Positions 27,983 through 36,508 of a stretch of 64,000 bases of DNA are shown here, one piece after another (the stretch's first letter is position 1; each line of letters starts with the position of its first letter). A program made the translations under genes and the position numbers. Where the stretch lies: positions 1,240,001 to 1,304,000 of the forward strand of contig NZ_JBJKFD010000001.1 in assembly GCF_049723905.1 (NCBI RefSeq), given 5' to 3'. The notes below the pieces were generated by a model. It did no database searches, was not told the DNA's origin, and saw only the letters and a program-made list of their open reading frames with translations. This DNA comes from G963665185 sp049723905 (lineage in GTDB: Bacteria; Desulfobacterota; Desulfovibrionia; Desulfovibrionales; Desulfovibrionaceae).

Positions 27983-28557
27983 GGCAGCTTCTCCATTTCG
28001 GCAACCTTGGCAAACATAAGCGCCAGCTTGCCCTTCCCCTTGTAGTGGGAGGCCGCCAGCGGATGTATCTTGCCAGCGACCATCATGCGCATGCCCAAAG
28101 GGGCAAACTGCAAGGGCAGCAACGGGTCCTTCATCTCCATGAAATACTCCGTCATCAGCCCGGTTTCACGCACCCGCCCGTTCCTGCGAATGTTGTCCAC
28201 AAACACACGGTAAAAACCGGTCTTCCTGTTTTGCTCCCTGGTTCCGCAAGCCGAGGAAAGGCGCTTCAGCGCGGACATGCCCTCGGTGACGGAAATGCCG
28301 CGCGGACATCGCACCGTGCAGGTGTAGCAGGACGAACAAAGGGCGTAGGTCTTGCTGGCAAGAACTTCTTCCAGTTGGCCGGAAACCACCTTGCGCCACA
28401 TGGCCCGGGGCGAAATGTCCATGGAGTGCACATTGGGGCAGCCCGCCGAACACGTACCGCACTGCATGCAGCCATTGACCATTTCACGCAGTTCGGCAAA
28501 GGCCTTCCGGACCGTCTCTTCCTTGTCGCATCGGGACATGCCTTGACGCGCGCTCAT
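27979..28557 (-). CDS. hdrC: Heterodisulfide reductase subunit C
   Basis: A 192-residue iron-sulfur protein with two [4Fe-4S] ferredoxin motifs (CMQCGTCSAGCP and CSSCYTCTVRCP) that wire HdrA to HdrB. The start at 28557 follows AAGGAGT; the much longer frame overlaps the upstream gene and is not needed. The stop overlaps the hdrB start. Its length and C-terminal helical part match HdrC. Confidence 0.93.
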   Translation of the reverse strand: MSARQGMSRCDKEETVRKAFAELREMVNGCMQCGTCSAGCPNVHSMDISPRAMWRKVVSGQLEEVLASKTYALCSSCYTCTVRCPRGISVTEGMSALKRLSSACGTREQNRKTGFYRVFVDNIRRNGRVRETGLMTEYFMEMKDPLLPLQFAPLGMRMMVAGKIHPLAASHYKGKGKLALMFAKVAEMEKLP

Positions 28558-28586
28558 ACAGACTCCTTCCGGTGCCGCCACCGGTG

Positions 28587-31500
28587 TCAGACCTTTTCTG
28601 TTTCCTTCCTGCCCGCCACCACGCCCATAAGCGCCGAGTCGATGACCGCCATGATCTGCTCGTCCCGGAACCCGCGCATGACGCTGGCGCTGTTGGGACA
28701 GACCGCCGTACACGATCCGCACCCCTGGCAGAGCAGCTCGTCCACCACAATACGGTCGTGTTCCATATCCATACGGCGAGCGCCGTACGGGCAGACATCA
28801 ATGCACAGGCCGCAGCGCGAGCAGAGTGTCTGGCGGACCTCGGCCACCACGTTTCCGCAGGTCAGGCGCTGTTCCGAAAGAATGCGCATGGACCGTTGAG
28901 CCGCGGCCTTGGCCGAGGCTATGGTCTCACTCATGTTTCCCGGAGCACGGGCCACACCGCAGGTGAACACCCCCTGCTTGAGGAAATCCACCGGACGCCA
29001 CTTGGATTCGGCCTCACGGAAAAAGCCGAACTGGTCCAGCTCCACGCCGAACATCTCTGCCAGATCGGTTACGTCGTTGGGCTCCAATCCCGCGGACAGC
29101 GCCACCAGATCGGGCCGCAGCTCGATTTCACGCTGAAGAACCGGCTCAAAGGCGCGCAGAACAATATGTCCTTCCTCCACGCTTACCTGAGGCGGCCGTT
29201 CCGGTACGTAACGGATGAAGACAGCGCCCAGCTTGCGGGCCTCTGTGTAGTATTGCTCGGAAAAACCGTAGCTCATGATGTCGCGATAAAAGACGTAGAC
29301 CGGCAAATCGGGCCGCTTGCGCTTGAGGTGCAGCAGGTTCTTGAGAGCGGAAGCGCAACAGATCCGGCTGCAATAGTTGCGGTCCTCGGTGCGCGAACGC
29401 CAACACTGGATCATGGCCACGCTGTTCAGAGAGCCGGTGTCGATTTCACCGGAGGCCAGCTTGTGTTCCAGCTCCAATTGGCTGTAGACGTTCTTATGTA
29501 CGCGATATCCGTACTCATAAATACGCGACTCGTGCCCCCCCGTTGCCAGGATGCTCACCCCGTGCTCCACGGGCAGTGCGCCGTCGTCCGTGGACACCAC
29601 GCTCATGAACCGCCCTGCCCGTCCCATGGAAAGGACGACACGGGCATCGGTGTGCACGGTGATGTTGGGATGCTTGCGCACCTGCTCCACCAGCTCCAGC
29701 ATGTGATGCTGGGGATCGTTCCCTTCCAGGGTGTAACGGAGATTCATGGCGTTGCCGCCCAACTCCTCGGCACGTTCCACCAGAGTTACCGAGTAGCCGT
29801 GGTCGGCAATGCTCATGGCCGCGGTCATTCCGGCCAGTCCGCCACCCACCACCAGAGCCTGCCGGACCACCTGCTGGGGCGGTGGCAGAGGCGAAGGGTC
29901 GGCACGTTCCAGCCTGGATGCAGCCATGGACAACCGCGAAAGCACGTTGTCGAACACGGCCTCGCGGGTGGTCTCGTCCATACCCACCACCGGAGTATAA
30001 ATGTCCACCACGTCCATAAGTGACGGATTGAGTTGCAACTCCCGTCCCAGTTCACGCAACTTGGGCACGTAGGCGTACGGCATGCACGCACCAATGACGA
30101 TACGGTTGGGGGCCAGCTCTTCGGTCAATTCCCGTATCTGCGCCCAGCCTTCGCCTGTGCATGTACGCTTTATGCGAGCAACGCCCACGACCGAACTGAT
30201 ATTGCGCAGCCGCTCTTCCAGGGCGTCCATGTCCAAACTGTTTTCCAGCGTCGGACAGTCGTGACACAGGGCAATGAAGGTCCGCGCCCGCTTGCGCGAA
30301 ACATCACGGTATTCGGGTTCTGGATCGGGGGTGCGTTCCTTGAGCGGCGAATAGAGATTGATAAGCCGGGAAGCTCCGGCCGCTGCCGCCCCAGCCGTGA
30401 TGACGCTTTCCGCGATGTCGCGCGGCGCACCGGCCGAACCTGCGGCGAAAACGCCCAGCCGCGTGGTGCGCGAGGGGCCGAATTCCTCGGTCAGCAAAAA
30501 GCCGTGGCTGTTGCGTTCCACACCCGCTGCCTCGGCCAGGCGGGCCGCATTCCGGGGCGGACGCGCCCCGACAGCCAGCACCATCATATCGAACTTTTCA
30601 GGAACCAGCTGGCCGTCGCTGTTCATGTATTCCACGGCCAGCTCCCCCTGCGGATTGAGCGGGTCGGCCGCAATAACAGAATGGATGCGGCTGTTGATAA
30701 GACGCACGCCGTTCCTCTCGGCCTTGGCCTTGTAGCTCTCGAACTCCTTACCAAAGGTCCGCATATCCATGTAAAAGACGGTCATCTCCACATCGGGTCC
30801 AAGGGCCTTGCGAGCCAGCATGGCTTCCTTGAGCGAAATCATGCAGCAGATGGACGAGCAATAGTTTGCACCGGTCTTGAGATCTCGCGAACCGACACAT
30901 TGTAGCCAGGCGATACGCTTGGGCTTGCGGCCCGTGCCCGGAATTTCCAGCTTGCCGCCGGTAGGCCCGGTACCGCTGAGCATGCGCTCGAACTCCACGG
31001 AAGTGACCACGCCCGGATACTGTCCATAGCCCAGCACATCGGCCACACCGTTGGGGTCGTTGGACGGATCGTAGCAGGAAAAGCCTGTTGCCAGGATGAC
31101 GGAGACCACGTCCAGGTCGAGCATGTCGTCGGAAACAAGCCGCATGTAGAGCTTGTCCAGCCAGGGGACAAACCGCTTATGCACGAACGGACGCACCGCA
31201 TATTCCAACACGCCCATGCGCAACAATTCGGCGGCATCCTCACGCTGTTCTGTCGTTCCCACCAGCACGATGGGAAGGCCGGGATTATATTCCAGGCAGC
31301 GGGAAACCACGCGTTCCAGGTCCACGCCGGGAGTATCCATGTCCAGCAGCAGCATGGATACGTTGCCTCCGCCTGTCACCTTGTCCAGAACCTCATCCCC
31401 CGTGGCTGCATGGTCCAGCGGGAAGTTCAGATCTCCCAGCCATTGGACCAGCTCGGCGTAGCCCTTCTCGTCCGTACCGGCCACAAGAATGTTGAATTCT

Positions 31501-32060
31501 TTGCGCTGGTCGAAGAAGAAATCGATGGCCCCTGTGGGGCAGGCCTCGTGGCACTGCCAACAGCGGACGCAATTATCCAGATCCACCACATAATGGTTAG
31601 GAATGTTGTGCGGCACGGGAAGGTGGGCTGCGCCGCGCATGCTCAGCCCGGCGTTGAACTCGTTGGGCACGCGCACCGGGCAGATGGCCTCGCATTCGCC
31701 GCAGCCTATGCACCGAGACGGGTCCACAAAGGTGGACCGCTTGCGCAGCCGTGCCTGAAACTTGCCGGGCTCGCCTTCCAGTCGGTCCAATTCCGTGGAC
31801 AGGTACAGGTCGATGTTCTTGTGAAAAAGCCCCTTGCGCATGCAGAACTGGCTGGAGGAGTCGCGTTCCGCCAAAGGAAGCATCTTGCACATGCCGCAGT
31901 GGTCGCTGGGGAATTGGTGGTCAAGCTGGGCGAGGATGCCGCCCAGATGCGGCGCAGCATCTATAAGCGCCACCTTTTGGCCGGTTTCGGCCAAATCCAG
32001 GGCTGCCCGGATGCCTCCTATTCCGGCTCCAACCACCAGGGCTGCGTAACTCTTTCTCAT
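28587..32060 (-). CDS. Very large HdrA-type protein: two HdrA flavin modules in tandem with a receiver-like domain inserted
   Basis: A 1157-residue flavin and iron-sulfur protein. First module: FAD site VVGAGIGGIRAALDLAE at residue 9, CGMCK near 55, ferredoxin clusters CIGCGECEAICP and CVRCWQCHEACP. Residues about 188-305 look like a response-regulator receiver (LLLDMDTPG with D240; Lys of the KPF motif replaced by Arg290). The HdrA core then continues (CVGSRD, CSSICC). From about 650 a second HdrA follows, with thioredoxin-like head (CHDCP, GACMPY), FAD site VVGGGLAGM, CSRICC and C-terminal ferredoxin CSRCGLCIDVCP / CQGCGSCTAVCP. ATG 32060 has AAGGAGC upstream. It probably carries the bifurcating flavin(s) of the complex; whether both flavins work is unknown. 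Confidence 0.85.
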   Translation of the reverse strand: MRKSYAALVVGAGIGGIRAALDLAETGQKVALIDAAPHLGGILAQLDHQFPSDHCGMCKMLPLAERDSSSQFCMRKGLFHKNIDLYLSTELDRLEGEPGKFQARLRKRSTFVDPSRCIGCGECEAICPVRVPNEFNAGLSMRGAAHLPVPHNIPNHYVVDLDNCVRCWQCHEACPTGAIDFFFDQRKEFNILVAGTDEKGYAELVQWLGDLNFPLDHAATGDEVLDKVTGGGNVSMLLLDMDTPGVDLERVVSRCLEYNPGLPIVLVGTTEQREDAAELLRMGVLEYAVRPFVHKRFVPWLDKLYMRLVSDDMLDLDVVSVILATGFSCYDPSNDPNGVADVLGYGQYPGVVTSVEFERMLSGTGPTGGKLEIPGTGRKPKRIAWLQCVGSRDLKTGANYCSSICCMISLKEAMLARKALGPDVEMTVFYMDMRTFGKEFESYKAKAERNGVRLINSRIHSVIAADPLNPQGELAVEYMNSDGQLVPEKFDMMVLAVGARPPRNAARLAEAAGVERNSHGFLLTEEFGPSRTTRLGVFAAGSAGAPRDIAESVITAGAAAAGASRLINLYSPLKERTPDPEPEYRDVSRKRARTFIALCHDCPTLENSLDMDALEERLRNISSVVGVARIKRTCTGEGWAQIRELTEELAPNRIVIGACMPYAYVPKLRELGRELQLNPSLMDVVDIYTPVVGMDETTREAVFDNVLSRLSMAASRLERADPSPLPPPQQVVRQALVVGGGLAGMTAAMSIADHGYSVTLVERAEELGGNAMNLRYTLEGNDPQHHMLELVEQVRKHPNITVHTDARVVLSMGRAGRFMSVVSTDDGALPVEHGVSILATGGHESRIYEYGYRVHKNVYSQLELEHKLASGEIDTGSLNSVAMIQCWRSRTEDRNYCSRICCASALKNLLHLKRKRPDLPVYVFYRDIMSYGFSEQYYTEARKLGAVFIRYVPERPPQVSVEEGHIVLRAFEPVLQREIELRPDLVALSAGLEPNDVTDLAEMFGVELDQFGFFREAESKWRPVDFLKQGVFTCGVARAPGNMSETIASAKAAAQRSMRILSEQRLTCGNVVAEVRQTLCSRCGLCIDVCPYGARRMDMEHDRIVVDELLCQGCGSCTAVCPNSASVMRGFRDEQIMAVIDSALMGVVAGRKETEKV

Positions 32061-32112
32061 GATCTGCGCTCCTTGCCTCTCCCTGTCGGAATGCCCGCAG
32101 GATGACGAACGT

Positions 32113-33237
32113 TCAATCCACCATTCCTCCGGTAACCTCGGCGAATTCCTTCTCCTGAAACACGGTAAGGGGCGGAGGCTCTTCCAGACTGCGCCCGGCT
32201 TGATAATCAAAGGCATTCTGAACGCCATGGGCCACGGTGCGGAACAGCTCCATAACCGGCACGTTGTTGGGGCAGGCATTGGAACACTGTCCGCATCCCA
32301 CGCAGGAGGCGCTCATGTGGGCCAATCTGGTCATGTGGTAGAACAGGGTATCCGTGGGCATGCGAATGGCCCCCCGCGTCTGCGCCCAGGTCTGGTACTG
32401 CCAGGGCTTGTGGTCGAAGACGTCGGTAACGAAAACGCATTCCTTGCAGTAGCAAACCGGGCAGGCCACCCGGCAGTTGTAGCAATTGATGCAGCTGGAA
32501 AGATAATCGGCCAGCTTGGGCATGCTTTCCACGGCTTGGGAAGTTTCTGCAAACATGGCGTCGCGAAAGGCCGTGCGTTCCTCTATGAGCTGCTGCACGG
32601 CGTTGTTCCGTGCGCTCTGGTCGCCCGCATCGGGCAGTCCCAGCCGATTGATCAGCCCTTCGCCGCGTGGCGTCTTGGCCACCAAAGGCAGGCAATCCCC
32701 CATGTCCGCGCCCAGCGTGCCAATAATCAGGTCCGCCTCTTCGGGCACGGGGTGCTCGCAGGCCTTGCAGGCCTTGGCAAGCTGCGTATCCCCTCCCCCG
32801 GAGGCCAAAAATTCACGGCTGGCCTCCTCGGGATTGCGCCCGTTCAACCAAACAGGATACTGCATGTTTTCCACCGCTCCCATACAGTCCACGCCGATGA
32901 GCAGAACGTTTTCCATGCTGCCCTGGTTGAGTTTGACCAGCTCCACAAAGGCCCGTATTTCGCAGGGACGCAGCACGGCCACGCCCATTCCGTCGGTCTC
33001 GCCGTTGGTCAAGCGGGCCACCAGCTTGGCCGCGTTGAGCGGATAGTACGGGCTGAACGGGTCCGCGCTCTGCAGGGCCGAAGGATCGGTGACGAGCGAC
33101 GGCATGACCGTGTTGCCTCCGTGTCGGGGCACCAGGATGGACTGTGCCTCGCCCTTTTCCAGCAGCGTTGCCAGGAAATCGCGCACAGCGCCCATGGCTC
33201 CGCCTTCTCCGATATTCAGTCTGGCTGTGGTTCCCAT
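32113..33237 (-). CDS. FrhB/FdhB-type iron-sulfur flavoprotein, electron-input subunit
   Basis: A 374-residue protein resembling the beta subunits of F420-dependent hydrogenase or formate dehydrogenase. Visible are the middle FrhB-type region (VAVLRPCEIRAFVELVKLNQ, LIGVDCMGAVE) and two C-terminal [4Fe-4S] motifs (CINCYNCRVACP with CYC following; CVGCGQCSNACP). AAGGAGGA precedes the ATG at 33237. It lies between mvhD and the large HdrA and so could feed electrons to the Hdr complex from F420, NAD(P)H, formate or ferredoxin. The donor cannot be read from sequence. Confidence 0.8.
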   Translation of the reverse strand: MGTTARLNIGEGGAMGAVRDFLATLLEKGEAQSILVPRHGGNTVMPSLVTDPSALQSADPFSPYYPLNAAKLVARLTNGETDGMGVAVLRPCEIRAFVELVKLNQGSMENVLLIGVDCMGAVENMQYPVWLNGRNPEEASREFLASGGGDTQLAKACKACEHPVPEEADLIIGTLGADMGDCLPLVAKTPRGEGLINRLGLPDAGDQSARNNAVQQLIEERTAFRDAMFAETSQAVESMPKLADYLSSCINCYNCRVACPVCYCKECVFVTDVFDHKPWQYQTWAQTRGAIRMPTDTLFYHMTRLAHMSASCVGCGQCSNACPNNVPVMELFRTVAHGVQNAFDYQAGRSLEEPPPLTVFQEKEFAEVTGGMVD

Positions 33238-33252
33238 GGTCGGCTTTCCTCC

Positions 33253-33681
33253 TTAAACAACCTGCATCCCGGCGGCTTCGCCCGGACCGAGTTCGCGAAT
33301 TTCCTCCACCAGATGGTTCACGGTTTCGGCAAACTCGTTGCCCTCACTGGCGCCCACCCAGGTCAGCTTCACCCGGCGCTCGTCAATGCCGAACCGTCCC
33401 AGAATCTCCTTGAGCAGCTTTACCCGGCGCCGCGCCTTGTAATTGCCGTTGATGTAGTGGCAATCGCCCGGATGGCAGCCGCTGATGAGCACGCCGTCCG
33501 CCCCGGAAAGCAGCGACTTGATGATGTACTTGGGGTCCACCATCCCGGTGCACATCATGCGCACCAGCCGGACATTGGGCGACTGGACCATGCGCGCCGT
33601 ACCGGCCAGGTCGGCCGCGGTATACGTGCACCAGTTGCAGACAAAGGCCACGATGGTGGGATCAAATCCGTTCTCAGACAT
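33253..33681 (-). CDS. mvhD: MvhD-type [2Fe-2S] electron-transfer subunit
   Basis: A 142-residue protein of the methyl-viologen-hydrogenase delta family: it has IVAFVCNWCTYTAADLAG, RMMCTGMVDP and GCHPGDCHYINGN, the conserved cysteine pattern of MvhD. MvhD joins an electron-donating enzyme to HdrA. GGGAGGGAG precedes the ATG. It lies between hdrA and the FrhB-like gene with short gaps, confirming the operon. Confidence 0.93.
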   Translation of the reverse strand: MSENGFDPTIVAFVCNWCTYTAADLAGTARMVQSPNVRLVRMMCTGMVDPKYIIKSLLSGADGVLISGCHPGDCHYINGNYKARRRVKLLKEILGRFGIDERRVKLTWVGASEGNEFAETVNHLVEEIRELGPGEAAGMQVV

Positions 33682-33702
33682 TGTCTTCTCCCTCCCGGCG
33701 GA

Positions 33703-35781
33703 TTATGCGGTGACGTTTGCGGTTTCTTTGTGTTCCTCTGCCTGCGGCCTGCCAGACGCCTTCCCAGACGAATCACCAGACGGTTCCGCCACCGGCCCGG
33801 GCGGCAGGAAGGGATCGAACTCCAGCAGCCCCTCGATTTCAGCGAATATCTGACGTTCGTTAAAGTGCCTGATCTGGGCGGCTCCGCTGGGACAATGCCC
33901 GGCGCAACTGCCGCAGCCCTTGCACATGGCCTCGTTGACCACGGACACGCCCCGGCGTTCGTCGAACTCGATGGCCGAGTACGCGCACAGGCCGATGCAG
34001 GCCTTGCAGCCGATGCAGATATCCGGGTTGATCCACGATGTGGTCGGAGAGATGTCCACTTCCCCCTTGGCTGCCAAAGCAATGGCCTTGGCAGCAGCCC
34101 CGGAAGCATGGGAGACGGCGTCGGGAATATCCTTGGGCCCCTGACAGCTGCCGCCGATGAAGATGCCGTCCGTAGCCGTGGAGACCGGCCCGAGCTTGGG
34201 GTGTTCTTCCAGAAAAAAACCGTCCTGCCCCACGGATACGCCGAAGACGCGGGCCACCTCTTCGGCATCGGCCCTGGCCTGCATGGCCGAGCACAGGATG
34301 ACCATGTCCACAGCCACACGCACCGGCTCGCCCAGCAGGGTGTCTTCCGCCACCACAACCAGCTTGCCTTCCTCTGGAGTGCCCACGCCCCCCTGCACCA
34401 CTTCGGCTGGCCGGCCGCGCACGAAGTTCACTCCCTCCTTCTGGACCCGATGGAAGAACTCCTCGTAGCCCTTACCGAAACAACGCATGTCGATGTAAAA
34501 GTTGGTGACGTCTATATGGTGCCCGACCTTGTCCTTGAGCAGGTGGTCGTACTTGAGCGCGTACATGCAGCATACTCGCGAGCAGTACTCGTGATAGTTG
34601 ACGTCGCGGCTGCCCACGCAATGAACAATGGCCGCGCTCTGGGGTGGCGTTCCGTCCTTGAGCACGATCTTCCCACCCGTGGGACCGACCGCATTGTTCA
34701 GCCGTTCGAACTGCAACGCGGTGTAGACGTTATCCAGCCGCCCGAATCCGTACTGCTTCAGCGGCGTGGGATCGAACACATCGTACCCTGTGGCCAGGAT
34801 GATGCTGCCCACGTCCAGCTGGATCTCGACCGGCTCCTGATTGAAGTCGATGGCACCGGAAGGACAGTTCTTTTCACAGGCTTTGCAGCGCCCCTTCTGA
34901 AAAAAGATGCAGTTATCGGCGTCCACCACCGGCGTATTGGGCACGCTCTGCGGTGAATTACGGAAGATCGCCCGGCGCTTGCCCATGCCTTCCTCGAACT
35001 CGCTCTCCACCTTCTTGGGACACTTTTCCAGGCACAAACCGCAGCCCGTGCACTTGTTCATGTCCACATAGCGGGGCTTCATGCGCACCGTGGCCGTGTA
35101 GTTGCCTACAAAGCCATTAACTTCCGTAACCTCGCTCCAGGTCATGAGGTTGATATTGGGGTCCTGGGCCACAGCCACCATCTTGGGGGTGGATATACAG
35201 GCCGCACAGTCCAGGGTTGGAAAAGTCTTGTCGAACTGGGCCATATGGCCGCCTATGGAAGGTGCGCGCTCCACCAGGTGTACCTTGAGTCCGGACGAGG
35301 CGCAGTCGAGCGCCGCCTGGATGCCTGCGATGCCACCACCTACAACCAGAATGTCGGGATGCACATGTTCCTGGCGGGAGAAGAGTTCTTCGTGATGGTT
35401 GACCCTGTCCACGGCTCCGGCCACCAGATGCATGGCCTTGGTGGTGGCTTCGTCCGGGTCCTCCGTGACCCAGGAGCAATGCTCCCGGATACAGGTCATG
35501 TGAAAAAGGTAGGGATTGAGTCCGCCCCGCAGGCAGGCGTTGCGAAAGGTCTTTTCGTGTAACCGGGGCGAACAAGAGGCCACCACAACCCGGTTGAGCC
35601 CCATGTTGCGGATGTCGTTGATGATCATGTCCTGACCGGGATCGGAGCACATGAACTTGTAGTCCCGGGCCACGGTCACGTTGCGCAGGGTTGCGGCAAA
35701 CCCGGCCACGGCTTCGGGATTCACCTTTCCCGCAATGTTTGTCCCGCAATGACAGACATACACTCCGATTCGGTTGGCCAT
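33703..35781 (-). CDS. hdrA: Heterodisulfide reductase subunit A
   Basis: A 692-residue canonical HdrA. It has the N-terminal domain (VYVCHCGTNI, SCSPRLHEKTF), the FAD site VVGGGIAGIQAALDCA, the HdrA motif TLDCAACISTPKM (cysteine here, where some methanogens have selenocysteine), ferredoxin motifs CTGCGLCLEKCP and CKACEKNCP, CSRVCC, and a C-terminal ferredoxin (CIGCKACIGLC, CKGCGSCAGHCP). The C-terminal 45 residues are a low-complexity tail. GGGAGA precedes the ATG. It carries FAD and several clusters and is the likely bifurcation site. Confidence 0.95.
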   Translation of the reverse strand: MANRIGVYVCHCGTNIAGKVNPEAVAGFAATLRNVTVARDYKFMCSDPGQDMIINDIRNMGLNRVVVASCSPRLHEKTFRNACLRGGLNPYLFHMTCIREHCSWVTEDPDEATTKAMHLVAGAVDRVNHHEELFSRQEHVHPDILVVGGGIAGIQAALDCASSGLKVHLVERAPSIGGHMAQFDKTFPTLDCAACISTPKMVAVAQDPNINLMTWSEVTEVNGFVGNYTATVRMKPRYVDMNKCTGCGLCLEKCPKKVESEFEEGMGKRRAIFRNSPQSVPNTPVVDADNCIFFQKGRCKACEKNCPSGAIDFNQEPVEIQLDVGSIILATGYDVFDPTPLKQYGFGRLDNVYTALQFERLNNAVGPTGGKIVLKDGTPPQSAAIVHCVGSRDVNYHEYCSRVCCMYALKYDHLLKDKVGHHIDVTNFYIDMRCFGKGYEEFFHRVQKEGVNFVRGRPAEVVQGGVGTPEEGKLVVVAEDTLLGEPVRVAVDMVILCSAMQARADAEEVARVFGVSVGQDGFFLEEHPKLGPVSTATDGIFIGGSCQGPKDIPDAVSHASGAAAKAIALAAKGEVDISPTTSWINPDICIGCKACIGLCAYSAIEFDERRGVSVVNEAMCKGCGSCAGHCPSGAAQIRHFNERQIFAEIEGLLEFDPFLPPGPVAEPSGDSSGKASGRPQAEEHKETANVTA

Positions 35782-35816
35782 GGCATGATCTCCCTGGTTT
35801 GCTCGTTCCTATTGCG

Positions 35817-36095
35817 TCAGCGTTTTCCCGGATCACTCCCGTTGTGCAGGGCCAGGGTAAGCTCCCCGACCAGCCGTTTGAGCCGCTCATTTTCCCTTTG
35901 CAAAGCGGCGACGTCCTGGTCGGGACGGTTTGCTTCAAACACAGTGGGCGAGCGTTCCAGCAAAATTTCGCGCCAGCGGTAATACTGGCTGGGACACAGG
36001 CCAAACTCGTTACACAACTCGCCCACAGGTCTGCCACTCAGCCCTTCCAGAACGATATGCGCCTTGGTTTCCGGATCCCATTTTCTGCGCTTCAC
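35817..36095 (-). CDS. IS3-type transposase OrfA-like HTH protein, stand-alone
   Basis: A 92-residue helix-turn-helix protein of the transposase_8/IS3 OrfA type (KRRKWDPETKAHIVLEGL, then VGELCNEFGLCPSQYYRWRE and a leucine-zipper-like tail DVAALQRENERLKRLVGEL). The GTG at 36095 has GGGGAG at normal spacing. No OrfB, terminal inverted repeats or target duplication were seen. It lies 35 bases upstream of hdrA on the same strand, so it may be transcribed with the Hdr operon. Either a remnant of an insertion sequence or a domesticated regulator. Confidence 0.75.
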   Translation of the reverse strand: MKRRKWDPETKAHIVLEGLSGRPVGELCNEFGLCPSQYYRWREILLERSPTVFEANRPDQDVAALQRENERLKRLVGELTLALHNGSDPGKR

Positions 36096-36508
36096 GTCGG
36101 CTCCCCGCAAATGTCCCAGCAAATATCCCAGCCTGTGCAATACTGCTTAACCAAGAAGCATGCCGACGAATAAAATTCGTTTTATTCCATATGGTTAGCA
36201 TTTTCTTGGCGAGCCCAATAGCCATACAGCAAGCAAAAAAGCCCAACTTTACTGGTAAATTTGTATCGTACCGCAGGATTATGTCTTGAGGAGCAAGACA
36301 AGCAAAAGAAAAGTACACAGAATATTTTTTATTTTCTCAATATTTAAATATGTTACAAAGGATAAAAAATAAAAATTAGGAAATTTCTGGAAGACTTTGC
36401 TCCGTCTTGCAACGCAAGACACAAACAAAACGCATACGGGATTTCCTTGACATAACATGTTGTTTTAGATGCATAGTGGATAGGAACCCCCGACAATAGG
36501 GAGCCTTC
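36096..36508. other. Divergent regulatory region between the Hdr operon and the histidine kinase gene
   Basis: It must hold promoters for both directions. On the plus strand TTGACA at 36447-36452 is followed 17 bases later by TGCATA, a weak sigma-70 match. I searched by eye for the GG-N10-GC core of sigma-54 promoters and found no clean match. A/T-rich tracts lie at 36320-36380. Confidence 0.4.

Noticed and set aside
32059..34956. Plus-strand ORF of 965 codons opposite the Hdr genes
   Set aside because: It lies antisense to three well-supported genes (large HdrA start, FrhB-like, MvhD and hdrA end) and its composition (many His, Gly, Arg) is that of a shadow frame in GC-rich DNA.
36096..36508. 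Sigma-54 promoter for the Hdr operon
   Set aside because: Near-matches such as TTGGGC-N-TTGC on the minus strand have the wrong GG to GC spacing.
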